DNA of 44,264 nt from Paraburkholderia tropica (GTDB lineage Bacteria; Pseudomonadota; Gammaproteobacteria; Burkholderiales; Burkholderiaceae). A model generated the notes under the pieces. That model was not told the origin of the DNA, did not search any database, and saw nothing but the letters and a program-made list of their open reading frames with translations. The translations under genes and the position numbers were made by a program. This document shows, piece by piece, positions 8,207-15,838 of the stretch (positions are counted from its first letter, which is position 1; the number at the start of each line of letters is the position of its first letter). The stretch is from positions 1-44,264 of the forward strand of contig NZ_CAJZAR010000063.1 in NCBI RefSeq assembly GCF_914484835.1, written 5' to 3'.

Positions 8207-8849
8207 AATGTTCGATATGTTCGTCCAGTCCTTCTGGGAGACGCTCATCATGGTGGGCATCTCGGGACTGGTCGGCGCCGCCATCGGCCTGCCGCTCGGC
8301 GTGCTGCTCTATCTGACGGACCGCAACGGCGTGCTCCAGAACCTCGCCGTCAATCGCGTGATGGGCGTGATCGTCAACGCGGTGCGTTCGACGCCGTTCA
8401 TCATCCTGCTGGTCGCCGTGATTCCGTTCACGCGTGTCGTGGTGGGCTCGTCGATCGGCACGGCGGCCGCCGTCGTGCCGCTGACCATTTCGGCCGCGCC
8501 GTTCATCGCGCGTCTGGTGGAAACGGCGCTGCGCGAAGTCGATCGCGGCCTGATCGAAGCCGCGCTGTCGATGGGCGCGAGCACGCGCCAGATCGTCTTC
8601 AAGGTGCTGCTGCCCGAGTCGCTGCCCGGTGTGGTGGCGGGTCTCACGATCACGTTCATCTCGCTCGTCGGCTATTCGGCGATGGCGGGCGCGATCGGCG
8701 GCGGCGGTCTGGGCGACCTCGGCATCCGCTACGGCTATCAGCGCTTCGAACCCGAAGTGATGCTGCTCGTGGTGGTCGTGCTGATCGTGTTCGTGCAGCT
8801 CGTGCAGTCGTTCGGCGACTGGCTCGTGCGGCGCTTGAGCCACAAGTAA
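8196..8849 (+). CDS. metI: D-methionine ABC transporter permease
   Basis: A 217-residue inner-membrane permease, the same length as E. coli MetI, with five probable membrane helices. The EAA-loop (IEAALSMGASTRQIVFKVLL, about residues 123-142) contacts MetN, and the SLVGYSAMAGAIGGGGLG stretch is typical of the family. The ATG at 8196 lies inside the end of metN; an earlier in-frame start is possible but adds only residues without family support. It forms the membrane channel for methionine import. Confidence 0.95.
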   Translation: MWSEMFDMFVQSFWETLIMVGISGLVGAAIGLPLGVLLYLTDRNGVLQNLAVNRVMGVIVNAVRSTPFIILLVAVIPFTRVVVGSSIGTAAAVVPLTISAAPFIARLVETALREVDRGLIEAALSMGASTRQIVFKVLLPESLPGVVAGLTITFISLVGYSAMAGAIGGGGLGDLGIRYGYQRFEPEVMLLVVVVLIVFVQLVQSFGDWLVRRLSHK

Positions 8850-8928
8850 GCTGCAAATAAGCCTTAAAACCAGCGGTAAACCGCGCCGATCACCGCGCCC
8901 ATAACATCAACGAGACAGAGGTTTGGCC

Positions 8929-9738
8929 ATGCAACGACGCTTCATGATCCGGCTGGCGAGCGCGCTCGGCGCGGCAACGCTGATCGCCCCGCTGTGCGCG
9001 CCGCTCGCGGCGCACGCCGACGAAACCATCAAGGTCGGCGTCACGGGCGGACCGCACGAGCAGGTGATGGAAGTGGTGAAGCGCGTGGCCGCGAAGAACG
9101 GGCTGACGATCAAGATCGTGGAGTTCTCCGACTACGTGCAGCCGAATGCGGCGCTCGCGGGCGGCGATCTCGATGCGAACAGTTACCAGCATCAGCCGTA
9201 TCTCGATGCGCAGGTGAAGGATCGCGGCTACAAGCTCGTGAAGCTCGCCGACACGGTCACGTTCCCGATGGGCATCTACTCGAAGAAGGTGAAGACGCTC
9301 GCGGAACTGAAGCCGGGTGCGCGGATTGCGGTGCCGAACGACCCGACCAACGGCGGTCGCGCGTTGTTGCTGCTGCAAAAACAGGGGCTCATCAAGCTGC
9401 GCGACGGCGCGAGTTTGAAGGCCACGCCGCTCGACATCGTGGAAAACCCCAGGAAGCTGAAGATCGTCGAACTGGACGCGGCGCAGATTCCCCGCTCGCT
9501 CGACGACGTGGACGCCGCCGCGATCAACACGAACTTCGCGATGGAAGCGGGGCTCAAGCCGAAGGCCGATGCGATCGCGATCGAGGACCCGAAAGGCCCG
9601 TACGTGAACATCCTCGCGATCCGCGAGGCCGATCGCAACAAGCCCTGGGCGGCGAAGCTGGTGGCGGCGTATCACTCGCCGGAGGTGAAGCAGTACATCG
9701 AACAGAAGTTCGGCGGCGCAGTGATCGCGTCGTGGTAA
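8929..9738 (+). CDS. metQ: Methionine-binding protein of the MetNIQ transporter
   Basis: A 269-residue NLPA/MetQ-family solute-binding protein with the start of the mature part at ETIKVGVTGGPHEQ and the conserved NDPTNGGRAL and INTNFAMEAGL segments. It has a signal peptide, but Cys23 sits in APLC, which is not a lipobox. Cleavage by the ordinary signal peptidase after AHA (residue 30) is more likely, giving a free periplasmic protein where E. coli MetQ is a lipoprotein. The ATG at 8929 has AGAGG eight bases upstream; a TTG two codons earlier is the alternative. It is the last gene of the metNIQ operon and is followed by a strong terminator. Confidence 0.93.
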   Translation: MQRRFMIRLASALGAATLIAPLCAPLAAHADETIKVGVTGGPHEQVMEVVKRVAAKNGLTIKIVEFSDYVQPNAALAGGDLDANSYQHQPYLDAQVKDRGYKLVKLADTVTFPMGIYSKKVKTLAELKPGARIAVPNDPTNGGRALLLLQKQGLIKLRDGASLKATPLDIVENPRKLKIVELDAAQIPRSLDDVDAAAINTNFAMEAGLKPKADAIAIEDPKGPYVNILAIREADRNKPWAAKLVAAYHSPEVKQYIEQKFGGAVIASW

Positions 9739-9777
9739 GCCCTGGGCTGACGGATTAGATAGAGAATTCAGTCGGAG

Positions 9778-9803
9778 CCCGGGCTTGAAGCCCGGGTTTT
9801 TTT
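9778..9803 (+). terminator. Terminator of metNIQ
   Basis: Perfect 7-bp stem CCCGGGC/GCCCGGG (9778-9784 and 9790-9796) with loop TTGAA and seven T residues at 9797-9803. Confidence 0.9.
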
Positions 9804-9906
9804 CGACATAAAATCGCACGATCGTTCGCTACTGTTGGCCGGGCCGCAGCAAGCGGTTCGTGCGGGAAAAATGCTGGCGGCAAGCTGCGCCCTCCGGGGC
9901 TATCGC

Positions 9907-9912
9907 TATAAT
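9907..9912 (+). promoter_or_regulatory. Probable -10 element of the etfBA promoter
   Basis: TATAAT lies 41 bp before the etfB start, the exact sigma-70 -10 consensus. No good -35 is seen at the normal distance. Confidence 0.55.
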
Positions 9913-9952
9913 GTCCGCCAGGTTGACGTATTCGTAACTTCGGAGCATGTGA

Positions 9953-10702
9953 ATGAAAGTCCTTGTGCCTGTCAAACGCGTAGTCGATTACAACGTGAAG
10001 GTTCGTGTGAAGTCGGACGGCACGGGCGTCGACATTGCCAACGTGAAAATGTCGATGAACCCGTTCGACGAAATCGCCGTGGAAGAGGCCGTTCGTCTGA
10101 AGGAAGCGGGTGTCGCGACCGAAGTGATCGCTGTGTCCGCAGGCGTCGCGCAAGCGCAGGAAACGCTGCGCACGGCGCTGGCAATCGGCGCGGATCGCGC
10201 GATCCTGATCGAGTCGAATGAAGACCTCCAGCCGCTGGCTGTCGCGAAGCTGCTCAAGGCGCTCGTCGACAAGGAACAGCCGCAACTCGTCATCCTCGGC
10301 AAGCAGGCCATCGACGACGATTCGAATCAAACGGGCCAGATGCTCGCCGCGCTGGCGGACCTGCCGCAAGCCACCTTCGCCTCGAAGATCACGGTCGCCG
10401 ACGGCAAGGCCACGGTCGCGCGTGAAGTCGACGGCGGCGCGGAAACGCTGTCGCTCTCGCTGCCCGCAGTCGTCACGACGGACCTGCGCCTGAACGAGCC
10501 GCGCTACGTCACGCTGCCGAACATCATGAAGGCGAAGAAGAAGCCGCTGGAAACGATCAAGCCGGAAGACCTCGGTGTGGACGTCACGCCGCGTCTGAAG
10601 ACGCTGAAGGTTTCGGAGCCGCCCAAGCGCAGCGCCGGCGTGAAGGTCGCCGACGTGAAGACGCTGGTCGAGAAGCTGAAGACCGAAGCCAAGGTGCTGT
10701 GA
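9953..10702 (+). CDS. etfB: Electron transfer flavoprotein beta subunit
   Basis: A 249-residue EtfB, the usual length. It starts MKVLVPVKRVVDYNVKVRVK and contains NPFDEIAVEEAVRLKE and the AMP/nucleotide-binding stretch ILGKQAIDDDSNQTGQMLAA, all family hallmarks. With EtfA it forms a soluble heterodimer that takes electrons from acyl-CoA and other dehydrogenases and passes them to ETF-ubiquinone oxidoreductase. The ribosome site GGAG lies 8 nt before the ATG. etfA follows 13 bp downstream in the same operon. Confidence 0.97.
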   Translation: MKVLVPVKRVVDYNVKVRVKSDGTGVDIANVKMSMNPFDEIAVEEAVRLKEAGVATEVIAVSAGVAQAQETLRTALAIGADRAILIESNEDLQPLAVAKLLKALVDKEQPQLVILGKQAIDDDSNQTGQMLAALADLPQATFASKITVADGKATVAREVDGGAETLSLSLPAVVTTDLRLNEPRYVTLPNIMKAKKKPLETIKPEDLGVDVTPRLKTLKVSEPPKRSAGVKVADVKTLVEKLKTEAKVL

Positions 10703-10715
10703 GGAGCAACGAAAA

Positions 10716-11651
10716 ATGACGAATCTGGTTATTGCTGAACACGACAATCAGTCGATCAAGGCCGCGACGTTGAACGCGGTGTCGGCTGCACAGAAGATTG
10801 GCGGCGACGTGCACGTGCTGGTCGCGGGCCACAACGCGCAAGCGGCTGCGGACGCAGCGGCGAAGATCGTGGGCGTCTCGAAGGTGATCCTCGCCGACGC
10901 GCCGCAACTCGCACAGGGCCTCGCGGAAAACGTCGAAGCCACGGTTCTCTCCATCGCGAAGAACTACTCGCACATCCTCGCGCCGGCGACGGCAGCGGGC
11001 AAGAACGTCACGCCGCGCATCGCCGCGAAGCTCGACGTCGCGCAGATCTCGGACATCACGGCCGTTGAAGCGCCGGACACGTTCGAGCGCCCGATCTACG
11101 CGGGCAACGCCATCGCCACGGTGCAATCGGCTGATCCGGTCAAGGTCATCACGGTGCGTACCACGGCGTTCGATCCGGTTGCAGCCGAAGGCGGCAGCGC
11201 GCCGGTCGAGAAGATCGACGCGGCAGCGGACAACGGCAAGGCGCAATTCGTCGGCCGTGAAGTCACGAAGCTCGATCGCCCGGAACTCACGAGCGCGAAG
11301 ATCATCGTCTCGGGTGGCCGCGGTCTGGGCAGCGGCGAGAACTACACCAAGGTTCTGGAGCCGCTGGCAGACAAGCTGAACGCAGCGCTCGGCGCGTCGC
11401 GCGCAGCGGTCGACGCGGGCTACGTGCCGAACGATTATCAGGTCGGTCAGACCGGCAAGATCGTCGCGCCGCAGCTTTACATCGCGGTCGGCATCTCGGG
11501 TGCGATCCAGCATCTGGCCGGCATGAAGGACTCGAAGACCATCGTCGCGATCAACAAGGACGAAGAAGCGCCGATCTTCAGCGTGGCCGATTACGGTCTC
11601 GTCGGCGATCTGTTCACGGTCGTGCCGGAACTCGTCAACGAACTCGGCTAA
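10716..11651 (+). CDS. etfA: Electron transfer flavoprotein alpha subunit
   Basis: A 311-residue EtfA, full length. The C-terminal FAD domain is clear: SGGRGLGSGENY, GASRAAVDAGYVPNDYQVGQTGK, YIAVGISGAIQHLAGM and INKDEEAPIFSVADYGLVGDL. It binds the FAD that carries the electrons of the ETF dimer. GAGGAG precedes the ATG at good distance. It is followed by an inverted repeat and a terminator. Confidence 0.97.
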   Translation: MTNLVIAEHDNQSIKAATLNAVSAAQKIGGDVHVLVAGHNAQAAADAAAKIVGVSKVILADAPQLAQGLAENVEATVLSIAKNYSHILAPATAAGKNVTPRIAAKLDVAQISDITAVEAPDTFERPIYAGNAIATVQSADPVKVITVRTTAFDPVAAEGGSAPVEKIDAAADNGKAQFVGREVTKLDRPELTSAKIIVSGGRGLGSGENYTKVLEPLADKLNAALGASRAAVDAGYVPNDYQVGQTGKIVAPQLYIAVGISGAIQHLAGMKDSKTIVAINKDEEAPIFSVADYGLVGDLFTVVPELVNELG

Positions 11652-11664
11652 GTATCGCGAACAC

Positions 11665-11725
11665 CAGACGTCTGCATCGCATGACGTCTGACACAAAAAA
11701 GGGGCGCTTCGTGCGCCCCTTTTTT
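11665..11725. terminator. Inverted repeat and bidirectional terminator after etfA
   Basis: A first inverted repeat CAGACGT/ACGTCTG spans 11665-11690. The terminator itself is AAAAAA, then GGGGCGC/GCGCCCC (11701-11707 and 11713-11719) with loop TTCGT, then TTTTTT at 11720-11725. The flanking A- and T-runs make it active on both strands. Confidence 0.88.
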
Positions 11726-11738
11726 CGTTCATCAGCGG

Positions 11739-11846
11739 ATGAGGGAACTGGCGGGTCTCGACGAGATCGCCGCGCTGCCAGGCGGCGAGGACGCCACGCC
11801 CGACGCGCCTGAAGCCGTGCTGGCGCTCGCGGAAGATCAGTTCTGA
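11739..11846 (+). pseudogene. Short coding-like remnant or tiny ORF (35 codons)
   Basis: Between two terminators lies an open stretch from ATG to TGA encoding MRELAGLDEIAALPGGEDA and then an Asp/Pro/Ala/Glu-rich end finishing AEDQF. Third codon positions are strongly G/C, as in the real genes here, and the acidic C-terminus looks like the tail of a larger protein. No ribosome site is seen. It may be the leftover 3' end of a deleted gene. I do not recognise the family. Confidence 0.3.
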
Positions 11847-11875
11847 TTAACGGAGCTTGCAGACTGCGCGCCCAT

Positions 11876-11917
11876 GAAAAAACGGCGGCCTCTTTGACAG
11901 AGCGCCGCCGTTTTTTT
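11876..11917. terminator. Terminator of dadA (two-sided)
   Basis: AACGGCGGC pairs with GCCGCCGTT (11881-11889 and 11904-11912), extended inside by CTCT/AGAG around a TTGAC loop. A-run on the left and T-run on the right; on the minus strand it ends dadA. Confidence 0.85.
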
Positions 11918-11955
11918 GCCGCTTTCGATGAAGCCGCGAATGAACCCGTGAAGCC

Positions 11956-13242
11956 TTACGCATAAGCCGGGCGATGCGTGCCGTGCTGCTCGCCGAGGTA
12001 GCGATAGACCGAGAGATCGTCGGCCTTGATCGCGGGCTTCTTGCCCGAGATGAGGTCGGCGAGCAACTGGCCCGAGCCGCACGACATGGTCCAGCCGAGC
12101 GTGCCGTGGCCCGTGTTCAGGAACAGGTTCGAGAGCGGCGTGCGGCCCACGACGGGCGTGCCGTCCGGCGTCATCGGGCGCAGGCCGGTCCAGAAGCTGG
12201 CCTTGGCCGTGTCGCCGCCGCCGGGGAACAGGTCGTTCACGCACATTTCGAGCGTTTCGCGGCGTGCCTGCTTCAGCGACTTGTCGAAGCCGACGATTTC
12301 CGCCATGCCGCCCACGCGGATGCGGTCGTCGAAACGCGTGATCGCGATCTTGTAGGTTTCGTCGAGCACGGTGGAGATCGGCGCGGCGTCGGCGTTGACG
12401 ATCGGCGCGGTGATCGAATAACCCTTGAGCGGATAGACCGGAATCTTCACGAGACCCGCGAGCATCTTCGTGGAGTACGAACCGAGCGCGAGCACGTAGC
12501 TGTCGGCGCGCACGAGTTCGCTGCCGCATTGCACGCCCGCGATGCGGTCGCCCTGCACGGCGAGGCCGTCGATCGGCGTGTTGTAGCGGAACTTCACGCC
12601 GAGTTCGGCGGCCATCGCGGCGAGGCGCGTGGTGAACAGCTGGCAGTCGCCGGTTTCGTCGCCGGGCAGGCGCAGGCCGCCCGTGAGCTTGTGCGAGACC
12701 GCGGCGAGCGCCGGCTCCGCGCGGCCGAGTTCGGCGGCGGTCAGCAGTTCGTACGGCACGTTGGCATCCTTGAGCACGGCGATGTCCTTCGCCGCGCCTT
12801 CGAATTGCTGCTGCGTGCGGAACACCTGCAGCGTGCCGCCCGTGCGGCCTTCGTACTGGATGCCGGTGTCGGCGCGCAGCGCCTGCAGGCAGTCGCGGCT
12901 GTATTCGGCCAGACGCACCATGCGGCCCTTGTTCTGCGCGTAGCGCTCGGCCGTGCAGTTCTGCAGCATCTGCCACATCCATTGCAGCTGGAACTTCGTG
13001 CCGTCGAGGCGGATGGCGAGCGGCGCGTGCTTCTCGAACATCCACTTGATGGCCTTGAGCGGCACGCCCGGCGCCGCCCACGGCGCGGCGTAACCCGGCG
13101 AGATCTGACCGGCGTTCGCAAAACTGGTTTCGAGCGCGGGACCGGCCTCGCGGTCGATCACCGTCACTTCATGGCCCGCGCGGGCGAGATACCAGGCGCT
13201 GGCCACCCCGACCACACCACTGCCCAACACGACGACTCGCAT
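11956..13242 (-). CDS. dadA: D-amino acid dehydrogenase small subunit
   Basis: A 428-residue FAD-dependent oxidoreductase of the DAO superfamily. It oxidises D-amino acids, notably D-alanine, to 2-oxo acids at the inner membrane and feeds electrons to the respiratory chain. The Rossmann motif is VVVLGSGVVGVASAWYLA (G-x-G-x-x-G) and the N-terminal ETSFANAGQISPGYAAPWAAPG is the DadA hallmark. The C-terminus has the TGHGTLGWTMSCGSG stretch. The ribosome site GGAG lies 5 nt before the ATG. It is transcribed away from an Lrp-type gene, the usual arrangement for amino-acid-responsive control. Length agrees with the family (about 430). Confidence 0.95.
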   Translation of the reverse strand: MRVVVLGSGVVGVASAWYLARAGHEVTVIDREAGPALETSFANAGQISPGYAAPWAAPGVPLKAIKWMFEKHAPLAIRLDGTKFQLQWMWQMLQNCTAERYAQNKGRMVRLAEYSRDCLQALRADTGIQYEGRTGGTLQVFRTQQQFEGAAKDIAVLKDANVPYELLTAAELGRAEPALAAVSHKLTGGLRLPGDETGDCQLFTTRLAAMAAELGVKFRYNTPIDGLAVQGDRIAGVQCGSELVRADSYVLALGSYSTKMLAGLVKIPVYPLKGYSITAPIVNADAAPISTVLDETYKIAITRFDDRIRVGGMAEIVGFDKSLKQARRETLEMCVNDLFPGGGDTAKASFWTGLRPMTPDGTPVVGRTPLSNLFLNTGHGTLGWTMSCGSGQLLADLISGKKPAIKADDLSVYRYLGEQHGTHRPAYA

Positions 13243-13421
13243 AGCTGCTCCGTAGAGGTAATTGTTTGGGCTACGCGGTCTTGCCGGGGCTCCGCGTGGC
13301 CGTTTTGGTCGACGGCAGGGCGGATGGCATGAAAATCCGGGTGTAGCCAGTAATATCGACTATGCTATTGTTGTAAGCCTAGGTTTTGTTATTGTATTTA
13401 TCTGATTTTCAGGAAAAAAGC
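13243..13421. promoter_or_regulatory. Divergent dadA/lrp control region, AT-rich
   Basis: This 179-bp gap is much richer in A/T than its surroundings near 13345-13420, as expected for an Lrp-family target. For the regulator, TTGTAA (13371-13376) and TATTTA (13395-13400) with an 18-bp spacer are a possible promoter. No single clear operator stands out. Confidence 0.4.
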
Positions 13422-13910
13422 ATGAGAACGCAGCGTCAGCCGGTCCGCGCGCTCGACCGGCTCGATCACCGCATCCTCAAACTGCTCCAGCAGGACGGCC
13501 GCATGGCCATGAAAGACCTCGCGGAGCAGGTCGGTCTGTCGGTCACGCCGTGCATCGAACGGGTCAAGCGCATGGAGCGCGACGGCGTCATCACGGGCTA
13601 CTACGCGCGCGTGAATCCGGGCGTGCTGGGCGCGGCGCTGCTGGTGTTCGTGGAGATCACGCTCGACCACAAGAGCGGCAACATGTTCGACCAGTTCCGC
13701 CGCGAGGTGCAGAAGATTCCCGAGGTGCTCGAGTGCCATCTGGTGTCGGGCGACTTCGACTATCTGATCAAGGCGCGCATCGGCGAAATGGCCGACTACC
13801 GCAAGCTGCTCGGCGACATCCTCCTGCAACTGCCCGGCGCGGTGCAGTCGAAAAGCTATGTGGTGATGGAGGAGATCAAGGAGACGCTGACGATCGCGGT
13901 GGGCGAGTAG
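13422..13910 (+). CDS. Lrp/AsnC family transcriptional regulator (probable regulator of dadA)
   Basis: A 162-residue regulator with an N-terminal winged HTH (LDRLDHRILKLLQQDGRMAM, then DLAEQVGLSVTPCIERVKRM, residues about 8-58) and a C-terminal RAM/ACT-like effector domain ending in KSYVVMEEIKETL. The protein most resembles Lrp proper, with SPCIERVKRME-type recognition helix. Family members are octamers responding to leucine, alanine or similar ligands. The start at 13422 follows AGGAAAAA; an upstream in-frame start is not family-like. Divergent placement suggests it controls dadA, which is inference. A hairpin with a T-run lies 60 bp after the stop. Confidence 0.9.
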   Translation: MRTQRQPVRALDRLDHRILKLLQQDGRMAMKDLAEQVGLSVTPCIERVKRMERDGVITGYYARVNPGVLGAALLVFVEITLDHKSGNMFDQFRREVQKIPEVLECHLVSGDFDYLIKARIGEMADYRKLLGDILLQLPGAVQSKSYVVMEEIKETLTIAVGE

Positions 13911-13966
13911 CGGGGTGGGCGACCCGGCGACCCGGCGGGCAAGCGACGCCGCCCCGTTTTTCGGGC

Positions 13967-13994
13967 TCGACAAAGCGTCTCGATACTGTATATT
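13967..13994 (+). promoter_or_regulatory. Candidate sigma-70 promoter of the radical-SAM gene, overlapped by the LexA box
   Basis: TCGACA (13967-13972, one mismatch to TTGACA), a 16-bp spacer and TATATT (13989-13994). The -10 lies inside the LexA box, so a bound repressor would block it. Predicted start of transcription is near 14001. Confidence 0.55.
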
Positions 13995-14016
13995 TGTACA
14001 GTATCGAGACGCTTTG
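13971..14016 (+). promoter_or_regulatory. LexA (SOS) box inside a perfect 20-bp inverted repeat
   Basis: The arms 13971-13990 and 13997-14016 are exact reverse complements with a 6-bp centre TATTTG. The central 20 bp, TACTGTATATTTGTACAGTA (13984-14003), contain CTGT-N8-ACAG and differ from the E. coli SOS consensus only at three central bases. Outer arms CAAAGCGTCTCGA extend the symmetry well beyond a LexA site. Five T residues at 14017-14021 also make it terminator-like for the upstream Lrp gene. Confidence 0.8.
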
Positions 14017-14026
14017 TTTTTGCCCC

Positions 14027-15229
14027 GTGAATCGCATCCCTCCCGCGAACGACACCGATCGCGCCCCCGACTCCGAAGCCTGGTATCCCGTCGCGCCGCC
14101 CACGCCGCGCAAGGGACGCGGCGCGGTCACGAACCTGCAAGGGCGCTACGAGGTCGATCAGCGCGAGGCTTACGACGATGGCTGGCAGCACGTCGAATCG
14201 GCGTCCGACGCGCGCGAGCGCGGTGAAGAGGCGTGCGAGGAAGCCGGCGAGAGTGAAGCGCTGGAGCCCGCGCTGCGCACGCAGATCTACGAGGAGCGCG
14301 CGAAAAGCATTCTCACGCGCAACCAGTCGCCGGACATTCCGTTCAACGTCTCGCTCAATCCGTATCGCGGCTGCGAGCATGGCTGCATCTACTGTTTCGC
14401 GCGGCCCACGCACAGCTATCTGGGGCTGTCGCCGGGCCTCGATTTCGAGAGCCGCCTGTACGCGAAGATCAACGCGCCTGAACTGCTCGCGCGCGAACTC
14501 GCTAAACCCAACTACGAGCCGGAACCGATCGCGCTCGGCGTGAACACCGATGCGTGGCAGCCCGTCGAGCGCGAGCTGCGTATCACGCGGCGCGTGATCG
14601 AGGTGTTGTCGGAACGGCAGCATCCGTTCGCGGCCATCACGAAATCGTCGCTGATCGAACGCGATCTCGACCTGCTCGCGCCCATGGCCGAGCGTCAGCA
14701 GTTCATGGCCGCGATCACCATCACCACGCTCGATGCCGACATCGCGCGCACGCTGGAGCCGCGCGCGGCCACGCCGTCGCGCCGCCTGCGTACGATCCGC
14801 ACGCTCGCGCAGGCGGGCATACCGGTCGGCGTGAGCATCGCGCCGGTCATTCCCTTCGTCACCGAGCCGGACATGGAACGCGTGCTCGAAGCCTGCGCCG
14901 AGGCGGGCGCGACGAGCGCGAGCTATATCGTGCTGCGGCTGCCGTGGGAAGTCGCGCCGCTCTTTCAGGACTGGCTCGCCGCGCATTTCCCGCAGCGCGC
15001 CGAGCGCGTGATGAGCCGCGTGCGCGACATGCGCGGCGGCAAGGATTACGAGTCGTCGTTTTCGCAGCGCATGAAGGGCACGGGGCTATGGGCCGATCTG
15101 CTCAAGCAGCGCTTTCATAACGCCGTGCGCCGGCTCGGGTTGAACGAGCGGCGTCACGGCATTCTCGATATGTCGGAGTTCGTGCGCGCGAAGGCGCTGG
15201 TGCAGAAGCGTCAGTTCGATCTGTTCTGA
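14027..15229 (+). CDS. Radical SAM protein, PA0069 family (spore-photoproduct-lyase-like), probably SOS-regulated
   Basis: A 400-residue radical-SAM enzyme. The [4Fe-4S] cluster motif is C116-x3-C120-x2-C123 in YRGCEHGCIYCFARP, and the preceding KGRGAVTNLQGRY and DDGW segments mark the PA0069 family. Members belong to the COG1533 group with spore photoproduct lyase; a DNA-repair role is suspected but no reaction is established. The GTG at 14027 is the only start compatible with the promoter and LexA box just upstream; no ribosome site is evident. I recall PA0069 as a LexA-dependent gene of P. aeruginosa, which fits the box here. The acidic stretch at residues 56-80 is not family-conserved to my knowledge. 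Confidence 0.88.
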   Translation: MNRIPPANDTDRAPDSEAWYPVAPPTPRKGRGAVTNLQGRYEVDQREAYDDGWQHVESASDARERGEEACEEAGESEALEPALRTQIYEERAKSILTRNQSPDIPFNVSLNPYRGCEHGCIYCFARPTHSYLGLSPGLDFESRLYAKINAPELLARELAKPNYEPEPIALGVNTDAWQPVERELRITRRVIEVLSERQHPFAAITKSSLIERDLDLLAPMAERQQFMAAITITTLDADIARTLEPRAATPSRRLRTIRTLAQAGIPVGVSIAPVIPFVTEPDMERVLEACAEAGATSASYIVLRLPWEVAPLFQDWLAAHFPQRAERVMSRVRDMRGGKDYESSFSQRMKGTGLWADLLKQRFHNAVRRLGLNERRHGILDMSEFVRAKALVQKRQFDLF

Positions 15230-15251
15230 GCGCGGCGGCGTCGCGATGACG

Positions 15252-15725
15252 TTATTGCGAAATCGCCTTGGCCGCTTCGACCTGCGATTCGAAATACGTC
15301 TGGAACGAGAGCGCGAGACCGGTCATCAGCAGGAACGCGCCGATCAGCAGCGAGAAGATCACCACGAAGATCACGGTCCAGCCCGAGCGGTTCGCGCGCT
15401 GGCCTGCGAAGGCGGCGTTGAATTGCGCGTCCCACTTCGCGTCGGGACGCAGGCCGTAGACGATCGCGGCCAGAAACGCCGAGAGCACCGAGACCGCGCC
15501 GATCACGGCGAGTCCCCAGCCGGGCACCGAGGCGCGCTCGGTCGCCATCAGCAGCAGCACGCCCGGAATGCCGATCAGCGTGCCGGCGATGTGCGCCCAG
15601 CCCCACACGTCGCGCGCGCCATACAGATAGAAGCGGTGCGCGCCAAGGCTGCCGAGCAGGAAGGCGAGGGCGGCGGTGAGCGTCTTGTTGCGAAAGCGTG
15701 CTGCGGGTTTGTTTTGATTGGACAT
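15252..15725 (-). CDS. TM2 domain-containing membrane protein
   Basis: A 157-residue membrane protein with an N-terminal TM2 domain: NKTLTAALAFLLGSLGAHRF followed by YLYGARDVWGWAH, with two helices joined by a short polar turn. Two more probable helices lie at about residues 68-90 and 118-140. TM2 proteins have no well-defined function in bacteria. It converges with the radical-SAM gene, 22 bp apart, and no terminator is obvious between them. Confidence 0.8.
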   Translation of the reverse strand: MSNQNKPAARFRNKTLTAALAFLLGSLGAHRFYLYGARDVWGWAHIAGTLIGIPGVLLLMATERASVPGWGLAVIGAVSVLSAFLAAIVYGLRPDAKWDAQFNAAFAGQRANRSGWTVIFVVIFSLLIGAFLLMTGLALSFQTYFESQVEAAKAISQ

Positions 15726-15838
15726 GAGCAGGCGAGGGCGTGATGGGCGCGCGGCTCATTGTACGTGGCGTGCGCGCGCGTCAGCAGCGCCTGGCGCTTA
15801 TGTTCGCGCTCACGTGCGCGCGGTGGTCGAAGCCGCGC

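Noticed and set aside
8923..8928. TTG start of metQ two codons upstream
   Set aside because: The ATG at 8929 has a good Shine-Dalgarno distance and a normal signal peptide.
13550..14026. Upstream extension of the radical-SAM frame through the Lrp gene
   Set aside because: Overlaps the Lrp gene and the LexA box; the extra residues have no family counterpart.
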